Part shown: positions 51,541 through 60,736 of the stretch, one piece after another
Position numbering within the stretch: position 1 is the stretch's first letter
Layout: the number at the start of each line of letters is the position of its first letter
NCBI RefSeq assembly: GCF_902833085.1
Contig: NZ_CADFEB010000003.1
Coordinates: 682,001 to 746,000, forward strand
Origin: Burkholderia ubonensis
GTDB lineage: Bacteria > Pseudomonadota > Gammaproteobacteria > Burkholderiales > Burkholderiaceae
Direction: 5' to 3'
Length of the DNA stretch: 64,000 nt
Made by a program: the position numbers and the translations under genes
Notes under the pieces: model-generated
The model's database searches: none
Told to the model about the DNA's origin: nothing
The model's input: the letters and a program-made list of their open reading frames with translations, nothing else

Positions 51541-52827
51541 ATGGAAACCACCGTTGGCTTGCACGGGAGCAGGCAAGACTCCACCGCGCAGGAAAGAACA
51601 AAGGCCGTCGTCGCCGTCATCATCGGAAATGGATTCGAGTGGTTCGATTTTATTTCTTATGGCTTCTTTTCCGTCATTATTGCGAAACTATTCTTTCCCA
51701 CTTCGGATGACAACCTTTCCCTGTTGCTGTCCGTTTCCACGATCGGCGTCGGATTCTTCATGCGGCCGGTGGGCGGCATCATCCTCGGGGGCATGGCGGA
51801 CAAGATCGGGCGTCGTGCAACGCTGGTCATCACGATAACGTTGATGACCATCGGCACGGCATTGATTGCCTTTGCACCGACCTACAAGGACGCCGGAATC
51901 TTTGCGCCGTTGATGATCGTGTGTGCACGCCTGCTGCAAGGTTTTTCCGCCGGCGGCGAAATGGGCGGCGCCACCGGATTCCTGAGAGACCACGTTCCTG
52001 CCGAGCGGCTGGGCTATTACACGAGCTGGATTCAGGCGAGCATCGGATTCGCGATCATTCTCGCATCGGTTCTGGCGGTCGTGCTCGTCAAGTATCTGAG
52101 CGTGGATCAGGTCGAGTCGTGGGGGTGGCGCATACCGTTCCTGATCGGCTTGTGCCTGGGGCCGCTCGGCATCTACATCCGCAACCAGGCGCATGATTCC
52201 ACGGAGGACGTGACGCGCGTTCGGGAGCGTACGCCGGTGATCGAGATTGCGCGTCGCTGGAAGAGCAAGACGTTGATCGGGTTCGGCCTGGTGATCTTCT
52301 GGACCGTCTGCTCGTATGTGCTGCTCTTCTATATCCCCACGTATGCAACCAAGGTGCTGCACTTGCCGGCATCGACGGGATTTATCGCCGTTCTCGTCGG
52401 GGCGTCGATCGTTCTGTTCGTCACGCCGATTTTTGGTCACCTCTCCGATCGATACGGACGGCGTCGCTTTCTCATGGGAGCGCTCGTCATGGCCATCATT
52501 GCCGCGCACCCGCTGTTCAAGCTCTTGAATGCGAGCCCCGGGCTGCATTCGCTGCTGCTGTTCCAGATCGTATTCGGACTGGTTATTGCGTGTTATGAAG
52601 GGCCGATCCTCGCCGCGTTGAGCGATACGTTTCCGCGGCAAATCGTCTCCACGGGCATTTCGATTTCGTACAACCTTGCCGTCATTACGTTCGGGGGATT
52701 TTCCGCGGCCATTCTCACGTGGGCGATTGCAGCAACGCAGAATAATCTTGCTCCGGCCTTTTACGTGATGGGAACCGCGGCCCTCAGCTTCATCGCAACC
52801 GCATGTTGGTCCCCGCGCAAGGATTGA
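51541..52827 (+). CDS. MFS transporter, metabolite:H+ symporter family
   Basis: This 428-aa protein has 12 predicted helices and the MHS-family signatures GNGFEWFDFISYG in helix 1, RPVGGIILGGMADKIGRR in the first cytoplasmic loop, and RLLQGFSAGGEMGG in helix 4. Members (ProP, ShiA, KgtP-like) import organic acids or osmolytes with protons. Substrate cannot be assigned. It follows the LysR gene and precedes an H-NS-like gene. Confidence 0.9.
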   Translation: METTVGLHGSRQDSTAQERTKAVVAVIIGNGFEWFDFISYGFFSVIIAKLFFPTSDDNLSLLLSVSTIGVGFFMRPVGGIILGGMADKIGRRATLVITITLMTIGTALIAFAPTYKDAGIFAPLMIVCARLLQGFSAGGEMGGATGFLRDHVPAERLGYYTSWIQASIGFAIILASVLAVVLVKYLSVDQVESWGWRIPFLIGLCLGPLGIYIRNQAHDSTEDVTRVRERTPVIEIARRWKSKTLIGFGLVIFWTVCSYVLLFYIPTYATKVLHLPASTGFIAVLVGASIVLFVTPIFGHLSDRYGRRRFLMGALVMAIIAAHPLFKLLNASPGLHSLLLFQIVFGLVIACYEGPILAALSDTFPRQIVSTGISISYNLAVITFGGFSAAILTWAIAATQNNLAPAFYVMGTAALSFIATACWSPRKD

Positions 52828-52899
52828 GCCGATCAGTCAAGCGGAACATCTCGTCGAATTCGATGATCCGGGATGGAAATTTATATAGGTGAGTAAAAA

Positions 52900-53235
52900 A
52901 TGAGCGAACTGAATTCTGAAACCTATCGAGAGCTCCAGGCCAGATTGAAGTCGGTGTCGGAAGCGGCCGAGATTGCACGGCAAAAGGAAGCCGCGGATGC
53001 GATCAAGGCGATACGGCAGACCGTCTGCCAGTACGGTATTTCCGCGGAGGACATCTTTGGCCGGGCCAAGCCGAGCGGCGGTCGCGGGAAACGCCGTGGT
53101 TCGGTCGCCCCGAAGTACCGCAACCCGGAAACCGGCGCGACGTGGAGCGGTCGAGGCAGGCCGCCGCTGTGGATCGCGGGCCGCAGCCGCGACGCGTTCC
53201 TGATCACCCGGCAGCACGAACGCGGCGCGAGATGA
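52900..53235 (+). CDS. H-NS family histone-like protein
   Basis: The 111-aa product has an N-terminal coiled region (ETYRELQARLKSVSEAAEIARQKEA), a linker with Gly/Arg (SGGRGKRRGS) and the DNA-binding loop YRNPETGATWSGRGRPPLWI. AGGTGAG lies upstream of ATG. It differs throughout from the H-NS-like protein at 33524-33871 but shares the C-terminal motif. It sits between the MFS gene and the biosynthetic operon, where it may silence horizontally acquired DNA. Confidence 0.9.
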   Translation: MSELNSETYRELQARLKSVSEAAEIARQKEAADAIKAIRQTVCQYGISAEDIFGRAKPSGGRGKRRGSVAPKYRNPETGATWSGRGRPPLWIAGRSRDAFLITRQHERGAR

Positions 53236-53397
53236 CGGCTCGCTCGCCAGGGTTCCGACGGGGTTCAGGCGAATGATCGCCGAGATGGTCCGTCGCTTTC
53301 CGGCTCGGGCACCTGCCCGGCCCCGAGTGCCTTAGGCGCGGCTGCATGGCCGTGTCCCGTCTTCGCTGGGTGGCCTTGAGTACCAGCAGATGGTTTC

Positions 53398-53428
53398 AGG
53401 CGATTGCTTGACGGCAATCGCCTTTTTT
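53398..53428 (+). terminator. Rho-independent terminator
   Basis: AGGCGATTGC (53398-53407), loop TTGACG, GCAATCGCCT (53414-53423) and a following T-tract form a textbook plus-strand terminator 160 bp after the H-NS-like gene. The remaining 53236-53476 gap shows no gene. Confidence 0.92.
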
Positions 53429-53476
53429 CTTGGCCGGGCCAATGCGATTCGGGGCGGCGCGGTGATCTCCCTGGTT

Positions 53477-54598
53477 CTAATCGACCAAATGCCGCGCAAC
53501 CGCGTCGTCGTTCCAGACGATTCCGCTGCCGGGCGTGTCATCGACGATCGCCATCCCGTCGACGACGCGCAGCGGCCGCGCGAGCAGCGGTGTCGCGATG
53601 CCCAGTGATTCGAGGTAGTGCGCTCCCGGCGTGACGCGCAACAACTGTGCGCTCACTTCCGGAAACACGTGACTCGACACGCGCACACCAGCTGCATCGC
53701 ACAGTGCCGCGCCGCGCAGCCAGCCCGTCACGCCGCCCGCCTTCATCAGATCGAGCATCATCAGGTCGCTCGCGCCGTGCGCGAGCGCCTTGCCGACCTC
53801 GCGGGGCCCCCAAAGATTCTCGCCAAGTTGCACCGGGGTGCGGATCGCGGCGGCGATCCGCGCGTTGCCCGCATAGTCGTCGTACGCAGTCGGCTCCTCG
53901 ATCCACTCGATCCGTTCGTCGTCGAGTGCCGCGCAACGCACGAGCGCGTCCGCGACGGACAGATACTGGTTGTAGTCGACCATGACGCGCACCTCGTCAC
54001 CGACGACGCGCCGTACTGCGCGAATCGCGGCGAGATCCTCGGCGAGCGTCGGATAGCCAATCTTGATCTTGAGCGCGCGATAGCCGCGCTCCATCGCTTC
54101 GGCCCCGTCTCGCTCCGCCTGTTCGACGCCGGCCATTCCGTAGCTCGCATACGCTGCCACCGGCCCCGGCCCACCGCCGAGAAGCGTCGCAAGCGGCACG
54201 CCGAGCGTGCGCGCAAGCGCATCCCATGCGGCCATGTCCAGCGTCGCGAGCACGATCCCGACGAGCCCCGGGGTGCCGAGCAACTTGAGGCGCTGGCGCA
54301 GCGTCGCGTAGAGCGCGGCCGGCGCGACCGGCAGCCCGGTGAGCATCCCCGCAAGATCGTCGAGCAGCCTGCGTATCGCGCCGAGCGCGACCGGCGTGTC
54401 GGTGAATGCGTACGTCGTGCCGCTCGCGCCGTGGTCGGTATCCATATCGACGATCACGAGCGCAGCGGTCGATACGAGACCTGCCGCCGTGCGCACGGGC
54501 TTTTCGAGCGGCACGCTGACCGTGCGCATCCGCACGCCGGCAATGCGCAAGCTGCCACGCATGTCGCACGTACCTGCAAGATGATCGGCGTCATGCAT
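53477..54598 (-). CDS. Enolase-superfamily (mandelate racemase subgroup) enzyme
   Basis: The 373-aa protein has the TIM-barrel layout of the superfamily with Lys177-x-Lys179 (ALKIKIGY), metal ligands Asp208 (VDYNQ), Glu234 (WIEEPT) and Glu260 (GENLWG), and a His310 (SSHVFPE) with Asp283 that can form the His-Asp dyad. This is the mandelate racemase pattern: proton abstraction alpha to a carboxylate, giving racemisation or dehydration. It overlaps the upstream gene by 8 bases and is the last gene of the operon. Its substrate is probably a hydroxy- or amino-acid-like carboxylate made by the cluster. Confidence 0.87.
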   Translation of the reverse strand: MHDADHLAGTCDMRGSLRIAGVRMRTVSVPLEKPVRTAAGLVSTAALVIVDMDTDHGASGTTYAFTDTPVALGAIRRLLDDLAGMLTGLPVAPAALYATLRQRLKLLGTPGLVGIVLATLDMAAWDALARTLGVPLATLLGGGPGPVAAYASYGMAGVEQAERDGAEAMERGYRALKIKIGYPTLAEDLAAIRAVRRVVGDEVRVMVDYNQYLSVADALVRCAALDDERIEWIEEPTAYDDYAGNARIAAAIRTPVQLGENLWGPREVGKALAHGASDLMMLDLMKAGGVTGWLRGAALCDAAGVRVSSHVFPEVSAQLLRVTPGAHYLESLGIATPLLARPLRVVDGMAIVDDTPGSGIVWNDDAVARHLVD

Positions 54599-55658
54599 CG
54601 CGCGTCACCAGTCCAAGGTTGTTGAAATCGCGCAGCGTGCCCGGCCATTCACGCAGTCGCGCGCGTTGTGCGAGCATCGATGCCCACACCACCCATCCCT
54701 CCCACGACACGCGCTTGTCCCATTGAATGCCCCAATCGCGCAGCAGCGCGAGCCCCCGTCCTGCGTGTTGCTCCGCGTCTTCGAACCGCCCGGACACCAG
54801 ATCGATCTGTGCAAGCATGAGATGCGGTTCACCCACCCACGGGTTCATTTCAACCGCGCGTGCGAGCATGCCGCGCGCGTGCTCGCGGTCAACGAGCGGC
54901 ATCTGGAGCGTCGCGACTTGCCAGTAAAGCGCGGCGGCGGCCGCTTCGTCGGCTGAATCGAGGCGCGCGGTGCACTGCGCGAAGATCGGCGGCACGGGTT
55001 CGGCTAGCCCGCGCAGATGGCGCGCCAGCCGCGACGCGAGCGACAGCGCGGACGAGCCGGGCCGAAACGGCCCCGGCCACAGCGTGACGGCCCAGTTCGG
55101 CTGGGCGTCCAGCCGACCGGTGTGCGGATAGCTCGCCATCGTGTCTTCCTGCCAGCTGTACCACTGCTCGACGAGATCGGCGAGCGTGACGACGAGGAAC
55201 AGCGCGACCTCGCGCGGACTCAGCTCGAATGTCTCGCCGTTGCGGTCGAGTGTGATGCCTTCGCGGCAGTCGGTTCGCTCATCGAGCAGCGCGAGCACGA
55301 ATGCGGTACGCGGAATCGTGCAGAAACGATGAATCGTCCGTTCGACGTCGGCACCGATTTCGTTCGCGAGCACGTCGCGTCCCTCGTGCGGGTCGAACAG
55401 CGCAAGATCGACGTACTCGTTCGAATAGACGCTATGGAAGAGCCCGCACAGACACGTCTCGCGATCCTGCCGCCACAGCTTCAACATACGGTACACCCCG
55501 ACCAGGTGGTCGCGGAACGTTGCGTGCTTGTGCCAGCTCTGCCCTGCCCGGCGCTTGTTCAGCAACGCAAGCAAACGCGGGTATTCGGGGTCGACGGCCG
55601 CCCAGTCGTCCGCGAGCCACGCGTCGACCTGCCAGCCGTTGTCGTCGATTCGATCCAT
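54591..55658 (-). CDS. DUF6817-type HD-like protein with TPR-like C-terminus
   Basis: This 355-aa protein has an N-terminal His-rich segment, SWHKHATFRDHLVGVYRML with His43, His45 and His51, then CLCGLFHSVYSNEYV with His75. The spacing recalls HD-domain metal sites. The C-terminal half (about 215-345) has helical repeats resembling TPR. I assign it to the DUF6817 family from memory. It could bind metal and act as an oxygenase or hydrolase, but no activity is known. It lies 25 bp after a 2-oxoglutarate dioxygenase gene. GGAGAAG precedes the ATG. Confidence 0.65.
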   Translation of the reverse strand: MDRIDDNGWQVDAWLADDWAAVDPEYPRLLALLNKRRAGQSWHKHATFRDHLVGVYRMLKLWRQDRETCLCGLFHSVYSNEYVDLALFDPHEGRDVLANEIGADVERTIHRFCTIPRTAFVLALLDERTDCREGITLDRNGETFELSPREVALFLVVTLADLVEQWYSWQEDTMASYPHTGRLDAQPNWAVTLWPGPFRPGSSALSLASRLARHLRGLAEPVPPIFAQCTARLDSADEAAAAALYWQVATLQMPLVDREHARGMLARAVEMNPWVGEPHLMLAQIDLVSGRFEDAEQHAGRGLALLRDWGIQWDKRVSWEGWVVWASMLAQRARLREWPGTLRDFNNLGLVTRDA

Positions 55659-55683
55659 GATTCTTCTCCGCTTCGATACGGCA

Positions 55684-56736
55684 TCACGCCGCGTGACGTT
55701 GCCCGGCGGCTTGCGTGCCGATCAACGCTGTGAGGATCAGCCGCTCGCCTTCGAACTGCCGGCGGCCGTGCCCGCCGAGTACGTTGTCGAGCAGCAGCAG
55801 GTCGCCGCGCTGCCAGCGTACGGGCCGCGCGGCAGCGTCTAAAACGTCGGCGACATGCAGTACGTCGTCACGATCGAGCGGCGTGCCATCGCCATGACAA
55901 ACGTCGTCGAGCCGTTCCGGATGTTCCACGAGCGCGCGCTCGAGCCGCCCGGCGAGCGCATGGCGGCCGTCACGGCGCGCCCAGCGCAGTGCGGCGTGCG
56001 GCGAGAAGATGTGCACCTGGTTGAACCACACGAGATCGTGCGTCAGCGGATGCCGGCGCATCGCGGGCAAGACCTCCTGCCACAGCTGCAGCGAGCCGTC
56101 CGCGAGCCATTCGGTGCGCCAGCCGCGCTCGGTCGCGGCGCGCTCCGCGAGCCGACGATCGTCGGTCGCGAACACCTCGGTCCATGCCTTCGGCACGCCC
56201 GGCCGGTCGTTGACGTACTCGGGCAACGGCAGGTTGCGGCGCAGTTGCAATCCCCTTTCCGCAATGCGCGCACGCACTGCCGGATCGATCCGCCTCGTCA
56301 CGTCACGCATGTCGGCAACCGTCGTCTCGCCGCCGGTCGCGGCGGGCGTCACGCACAGGAACGCGATGCGCGGTGGAAAGTGCTCCGTGTACGACATTTC
56401 CTGATGCAGCGGAATCGAGTAATCGCGCGGCACCTCGGTCGCGGTCATGATGTTGCCGCGCACCGCGCGACGCGGCGACGTGCCGCCGATGTACGGCATC
56501 GTCCCATTGCCGAGCGCGCCGGAGACTGCCTCGAACGCTGCCGCGTTCGCGAGCCTTTCGAAACCACGGATCAGTACCGCGCCGTGCCGCAACACCGCCG
56601 CGTCTACGCGCACGCGCTCGTGCGCAAGCCATGCGCTGATCTGTTCCGGCGCGGCGGCGCCGCCCGCAACAATCCGCCATACGAGCGGCACACTGCCGCC
56701 GTCGTCTGCTGGTTGCTCGTCGAATTCGATCATCAT
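55684..56736 (-). CDS. TauD/SyrP-type Fe(II)/2-oxoglutarate dioxygenase
   Basis: The start is MMIEF at 56736, with GAGGAGGG immediately upstream. The 350-aa product has the facial ligands His111-x-Glu113 (PLHQEMSYTE, Glu instead of the usual Asp), distal His323 (LLLDNVLGGHGR) and the 2-oxoglutarate Arg332 (EGERLI). This is the TauD/TfdA fold close to SyrP-like hydroxylases that act on carrier-bound or free amino acids. In this operon it should hydroxylate, desaturate or cleave a fatty acid derivative. Confidence 0.88.
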   Translation of the reverse strand: MMIEFDEQPADDGGSVPLVWRIVAGGAAAPEQISAWLAHERVRVDAAVLRHGAVLIRGFERLANAAAFEAVSGALGNGTMPYIGGTSPRRAVRGNIMTATEVPRDYSIPLHQEMSYTEHFPPRIAFLCVTPAATGGETTVADMRDVTRRIDPAVRARIAERGLQLRRNLPLPEYVNDRPGVPKAWTEVFATDDRRLAERAATERGWRTEWLADGSLQLWQEVLPAMRRHPLTHDLVWFNQVHIFSPHAALRWARRDGRHALAGRLERALVEHPERLDDVCHGDGTPLDRDDVLHVADVLDAAARPVRWQRGDLLLLDNVLGGHGRRQFEGERLILTALIGTQAAGQRHAA

Positions 56737-56743
56737 GCCCTCC

Positions 56744-57682
56744 TCAGGGTTTCGCCCACGCAAGCAGCAAGGACAACGTGAGCACCGACACTGCGGTCGA
56801 TACGATCGTCATCGACGACGTCTCCTCGACGAGAATCCCGTAGCGTTGCGCAATCACGAAAGAGGTGGACGCCGGCGGCATCGCGGACAACAGCACGACG
56901 ACCGCCGTCGTCCAGCGGTCGAGGCCGAACGCGCACGAGATTGCGTACGCGATCCCGGGCTGCACGATCAACTTGAACAACGTGAAGGTGGGCGCGGCCG
57001 AAAAGCGCGCACCATTCCGATTGCGTTGGCCCGCGAAGAACAGTCCGGTCGAGACGAGCGAACACGGTATCGCAGCCGCGCCGAGCAGGTCCGTGAGACG
57101 CGCGAGCGGCGCGGGCGGCGCACCAAACGCGAGCCCGTACGCAATCCCGGCCACGACACCAATCACCAGCGGATTGCGAACGAGCGCCGCCACGATCTTC
57201 GCGACGGCCACGCGACGCGCCCCGTTCGTGTGACGCCCTGCTTCGAGCAGCAAGACGGTCAGGCTCACATTGACGATCACGAGCACGGTCGTCGCGAGCA
57301 CCGCCAGCAGTTGGCCGCGCGGCCCGAATGCGGCGAGCGCCACCGGAATGCCCATCATCGCGGTGTTGCCGCATGTCGCGTTCATCGATCGCACGCCCAT
57401 CGCGGCGAGTCCGTCGCCGTGCCGCCATGTGCTTATCGCGCACGCGAGCGCGTACCCGGCCAGCATCGACGCGGTCCATGCCACGAGAAACGGCGTGTCG
57501 GCGATTTCGGTAGTCGGCGTGTGCGCGAGCACACCGAATAGAAGCACCGGGAACGACACGTAGTAGACAAAGCGGTTCAGCGATTCGGAATGCGCGACCT
57601 GCAGCCAGCCGAACCGCTCGGCAGCATAGCCAGCCGCGATCATCGCGAACACCGGAAACATGGTGTACAGCAGTTGAAGCAT
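56744..57682 (-). CDS. AEC (auxin efflux carrier) family transporter
   Basis: From ATG 57682 (a GTG three bases earlier is also possible) the 312-aa protein shows ten hydrophobic segments in the 5+5 arrangement of AEC proteins, with the conserved N in GVRSMNATCGNTAMMG and NPLVIGVVAG at the start of the second half. AEC members export or import carboxylates and hydrophobic acids. It begins 9 bp after the hot-dog thioesterase stop, and is the only transporter of the cluster seen, so it is the likely exporter of the product. Confidence 0.88.
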   Translation of the reverse strand: MLQLLYTMFPVFAMIAAGYAAERFGWLQVAHSESLNRFVYYVSFPVLLFGVLAHTPTTEIADTPFLVAWTASMLAGYALACAISTWRHGDGLAAMGVRSMNATCGNTAMMGIPVALAAFGPRGQLLAVLATTVLVIVNVSLTVLLLEAGRHTNGARRVAVAKIVAALVRNPLVIGVVAGIAYGLAFGAPPAPLARLTDLLGAAAIPCSLVSTGLFFAGQRNRNGARFSAAPTFTLFKLIVQPGIAYAISCAFGLDRWTTAVVVLLSAMPPASTSFVIAQRYGILVEETSSMTIVSTAVSVLTLSLLLAWAKP

Positions 57683-57691
57683 CACGCCCCC

Positions 57692-58123
57692 TCACTTGAA
57701 ACGCGCTATCGTCGCGAGCGCAGTTGCGACCAGATCGCTCCGGTCCCGGCGTCGCGCGAATACGTCCGCGCGGCACACCGCATGGCGGCCGCTCGTGCGC
57801 AGTACCTCGCCGACGGCGTACAGCGAGTCGCCCACGGCGGGTGCGATCAGGTTCAGTTTGTATTCGAGCGTCACAACGTCGCCGACAAGCGACGCGGCCG
57901 CCCACGCGCAGGCGCTGTCTGCGAGGAAGCCGATCACCGCTCCATGCGCGAACCCGTGGTGCATCGTCAATTCGGCCTTCCACGGCACCGACAGCGCAAC
58001 GCGCCCCGGCTCGAACGCTTCGATTAGCGCGTCGATCCAGCCCGCAAACGGCGTCCGCGCGACTACCGCCTCGAGTGCATCGCGCGTGAGCCCGGTACCG
58101 CCTCCCACTTCAGCCAACGACAT
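57692..58123 (-). CDS. PaaI-like hot-dog thioesterase
   Basis: From ATG 58123 (GGAGGA upstream) the 143-aa product has the hot-dog helix segment MHHGFAHGAVIGFLADSACAWAA and an extended strand core typical of PaaI/YbgC-like acyl-CoA or acyl-ACP thioesterases. It overlaps the FAAL gene by 14 bases. In the operon it is the second release enzyme, next to an alpha/beta type II thioesterase. A non-hydrolytic role, as for ScoD-like enzymes that act on unsaturated acyl-ACPs, is also possible. Confidence 0.82.
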   Translation of the reverse strand: MSLAEVGGGTGLTRDALEAVVARTPFAGWIDALIEAFEPGRVALSVPWKAELTMHHGFAHGAVIGFLADSACAWAAASLVGDVVTLEYKLNLIAPAVGDSLYAVGEVLRTSGRHAVCRADVFARRRDRSDLVATALATIARFK

Positions 58124-59939
58124 CCCGATCCTCCTCTTTGAACGATTGAGCGACACGCAGCGGCCGGTCGATCGCCGCAAGCATGTCGCGACCGTAACGG
58201 TCGCGCGTCTCGCCGCGACGTATCTTGCCGCTCGACGTTTTCGGAATCGAACCGGGCTCGACGAACCTTATCTCGTTGAGCGTCATGTCGAATTCGTCGA
58301 GCACTGCGCGGCGTATCGCACGCGCGGCCAAATCGTGGTCCAGCGTGCGCCGCACCCCGCGCTCGACCTCCTGCACGAGCACGTAGCGCGGTGTGCCGGT
58401 GTCCTCGTCGAGCGCGAACGCAGCGGACGAGTTTGGCTTCATCCCCGGATATGCGCACTCCGCGATCCGCTCGATGTCTTGCGGATACACGTTGCGGCCG
58501 CGGACGATCAGGACGTCCTTCAACCTGCCGACGAAGAACAGCTCGCCGTCGCGCATATAACCGAGGTCGCGCGTACGCAGATAGCGACGCAAGGACGCGT
58601 CGCCGGCGATGTGCGCGTGAAATGTCTCGCGCGACTGCTCGGGACGGTTCCAATAGCCGTCCGGCACGTGCGGACCCTGCACCCAAATCTCGCCGATGCG
58701 GCCCTCCGGCAACTCGTCGCAGGTCGCAGGGTCGACGATCGCGATTCGCTCCGCGTCGAGTGCGCCGCCGCAGCCGATCGACAGGCGCACGGCGTCGGGC
58801 AGTTGCGCCGGTCGCGCATCGCCCAACGCGAGCGCGTTCTTGTCGACGGACTCGATCGTCGGCACTCGCGCGACGCGAGACGCGCTGATGAGCAGCGTTG
58901 CCTCGGCCATCCCGTAGCACGGACGCAATGCGTGAGCGCGGAAGCCGGCCGGCGCGAACGTGTCGGAGAAGCGGCGGATCGTGTCGGCGCGCACCGGCTC
59001 CGCGCTGTTGTACGCGATTGTCCAGTGCGACAGGTCGAGCGGCTCGCGCAGGATACGCTCCGCGCGCGCGACGCACAGGTCGTACGCGAAATTCGGGCCG
59101 CCGGAAACGCGTGCGCGATAGCGGTCTATCGCGCGCAGCCACAGCCATGGGGACTGCGCAAACGCGCCTGCCGACATCAGGACCGCTCGGCCTCCAACAT
59201 ATAGCGGTTCCAGCAGATTGCAGATCAATCCCATATCGTGATACAAGGGCGCCCAGCCGACGTATGTCGCACCCGGCGGATTGCCGAACACGCGACGCTG
59301 CATTTCGAGATTCGCGAACAAGTTCGCCTGCGACACCGCGACTCCCTTCGGAATCGACGTCGATCCCGACGTGTATTGCAGCAAGGCGAGCGGCGCCGGT
59401 AGGTCGATGCCGCGCGCCGGCCCCATCGGGGCGTGCGCCGATACACCGGCGTCGACCGGCACGATTGCCGCACGTGCGAGTCCGGGCAGCGACGCGAACT
59501 GGTCGCGCACGGCATCCACGTAATCGGGCACGGTCAGCACGAGCGCCGGCGCACAGTCGATCGCGATCGCGATCGACGCGTCGCGCATTCGCCGGCCGCG
59601 CACCGGCACGACCGGTACCGGGACAAGCGACGCGTAATGGCACGCGGCGAACGCGACGACAAACGCGAGACCGGTGGGAAACATCAGCAACGCTCGCGCG
59701 CCGGGCTCGGCACGCGCGGCAAGCTCGGCCGCGAGCACCGTCGCGGCGCGATCGAGTTCCGCATAGGTGAGCGCACCGACCTCCACACCCTCGTTGTCGA
59801 GCATCACGCACGCGACAGCGTTGCCGCCGATGGCGGCCCAATGCGTCAACAGCCGTGCAAAGGTTCGCGGCCCGTCGTCGGACGGCCCGCCGACCGGGCA
59901 GTACGCCAAATCGGCGTGAATCACGTCGTCGTTTTTCAT
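58110..59939 (-). CDS. Fatty acyl-AMP ligase (FAAL)
   Basis: From ATG 59939 (4-base overlap with the thioesterase stop) the 609-aa protein has the adenylation motifs YTSGSTSIPKGV, PLYHDMGL (typical of FAALs), YGMAEATL, LRTRDLGYMRDGELFFVGRLKD and C-terminal SSGKIRR. FAALs activate a free fatty acid as acyl-AMP and load it onto a carrier protein. The ACP encoded at 62930-63229 is the obvious acceptor. It is the entry enzyme of the pathway. A long in-frame N-terminal extension is not used. Confidence 0.92.
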   Translation of the reverse strand: MKNDDVIHADLAYCPVGGPSDDGPRTFARLLTHWAAIGGNAVACVMLDNEGVEVGALTYAELDRAATVLAAELAARAEPGARALLMFPTGLAFVVAFAACHYASLVPVPVVPVRGRRMRDASIAIAIDCAPALVLTVPDYVDAVRDQFASLPGLARAAIVPVDAGVSAHAPMGPARGIDLPAPLALLQYTSGSTSIPKGVAVSQANLFANLEMQRRVFGNPPGATYVGWAPLYHDMGLICNLLEPLYVGGRAVLMSAGAFAQSPWLWLRAIDRYRARVSGGPNFAYDLCVARAERILREPLDLSHWTIAYNSAEPVRADTIRRFSDTFAPAGFRAHALRPCYGMAEATLLISASRVARVPTIESVDKNALALGDARPAQLPDAVRLSIGCGGALDAERIAIVDPATCDELPEGRIGEIWVQGPHVPDGYWNRPEQSRETFHAHIAGDASLRRYLRTRDLGYMRDGELFFVGRLKDVLIVRGRNVYPQDIERIAECAYPGMKPNSSAAFALDEDTGTPRYVLVQEVERGVRRTLDHDLAARAIRRAVLDEFDMTLNEIRFVEPGSIPKTSSGKIRRGETRDRYGRDMLAAIDRPLRVAQSFKEEDRDVVG

Positions 59940-60736
59940 GGACGCTCCTTCGTACCCGTCAAAAGCGATTCGAGATCGACCGCGATATGGCGTTGCAATG
60001 CGGCCGTACCGGCTGCGTCGAAGAAGTGCGCGCCGGAAAGTTCGCGCATCCGCACGACACCGATTGTCGCTGCGCGCCACGCGTCGAATTCGTCGCGCGT
60101 CAGAATCGGATCGTCCTGGCCGCGAAACCCAAGCAGCGGCACATCGAGCGGCCGCTCGTCGCGCGGTGCGTACAGGTCGCTGACGCGCAGGTCGTCGCGC
60201 AGCGTCGGCAGGAACGTCGTTCGCCAATTGTCGTTATGCAACAGCCCGTGCGCAACGCCGCCCATTCGTTCGAGCACGGCGACGAGCGACGTATCGTCGA
60301 GCAGCGCGAGCGGCGCGCCAGCCAGTTCACAATGCGGCGCGCGGCGGCCCGACACCGCGAGCGCGACCGGCAACGGTTCGCCGGCGCGACGCAGCGCGCA
60401 AACGAGTTCGTAGGCGACGAGCGCGCCGAGGCTGTGGCCATAAAACGCAAAAGGCGCCGAACCGGCGACGTTCGACACGAGCGCTTCGAGCAACGCGTCG
60501 ATCCAAGTGTCGAGCAACGCACGTGGCGTCGTATCGTGTGCCGCATGACCCGCGGCTTCGTCGAATCGATACGCGCGCGGCAGTTGCGCCGCGTATACGT
60601 CGATCCAATCCGGCAGTCCGGCATGCCAAGCCGCGAAGCAAGCCGCACTGCTGCCCGCGTGGTGAAAGCAGACGAGCCGCAACAAGGCGCGTTCGCGCGG
60701 CCGGGCGGGCGGCACGATCCAGCGATGCGGCTTCAT
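59936..60736 (-). CDS. Type II thioesterase (alpha/beta hydrolase)
   Basis: From ATG 60736 (overlapping the P450 stop as TAATG) the 266-aa product has LVCFHHAGSSAACF near the N-terminus, the nucleophile Ser102 in FYGHSLGALVAYE, an Asp in FRGQDDPIL and a His in ELSGAHFF. This matches GrsT/RifR-type thioesterases that release or edit acyl groups on carrier proteins. Its place between P450 and FAAL suggests it frees the finished acyl chain from the ACP. Confidence 0.9.
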   Translation of the reverse strand: MKPHRWIVPPARPRERALLRLVCFHHAGSSAACFAAWHAGLPDWIDVYAAQLPRAYRFDEAAGHAAHDTTPRALLDTWIDALLEALVSNVAGSAPFAFYGHSLGALVAYELVCALRRAGEPLPVALAVSGRRAPHCELAGAPLALLDDTSLVAVLERMGGVAHGLLHNDNWRTTFLPTLRDDLRVSDLYAPRDERPLDVPLLGFRGQDDPILTRDEFDAWRAATIGVVRMRELSGAHFFDAAGTAALQRHIAVDLESLLTGTKERP

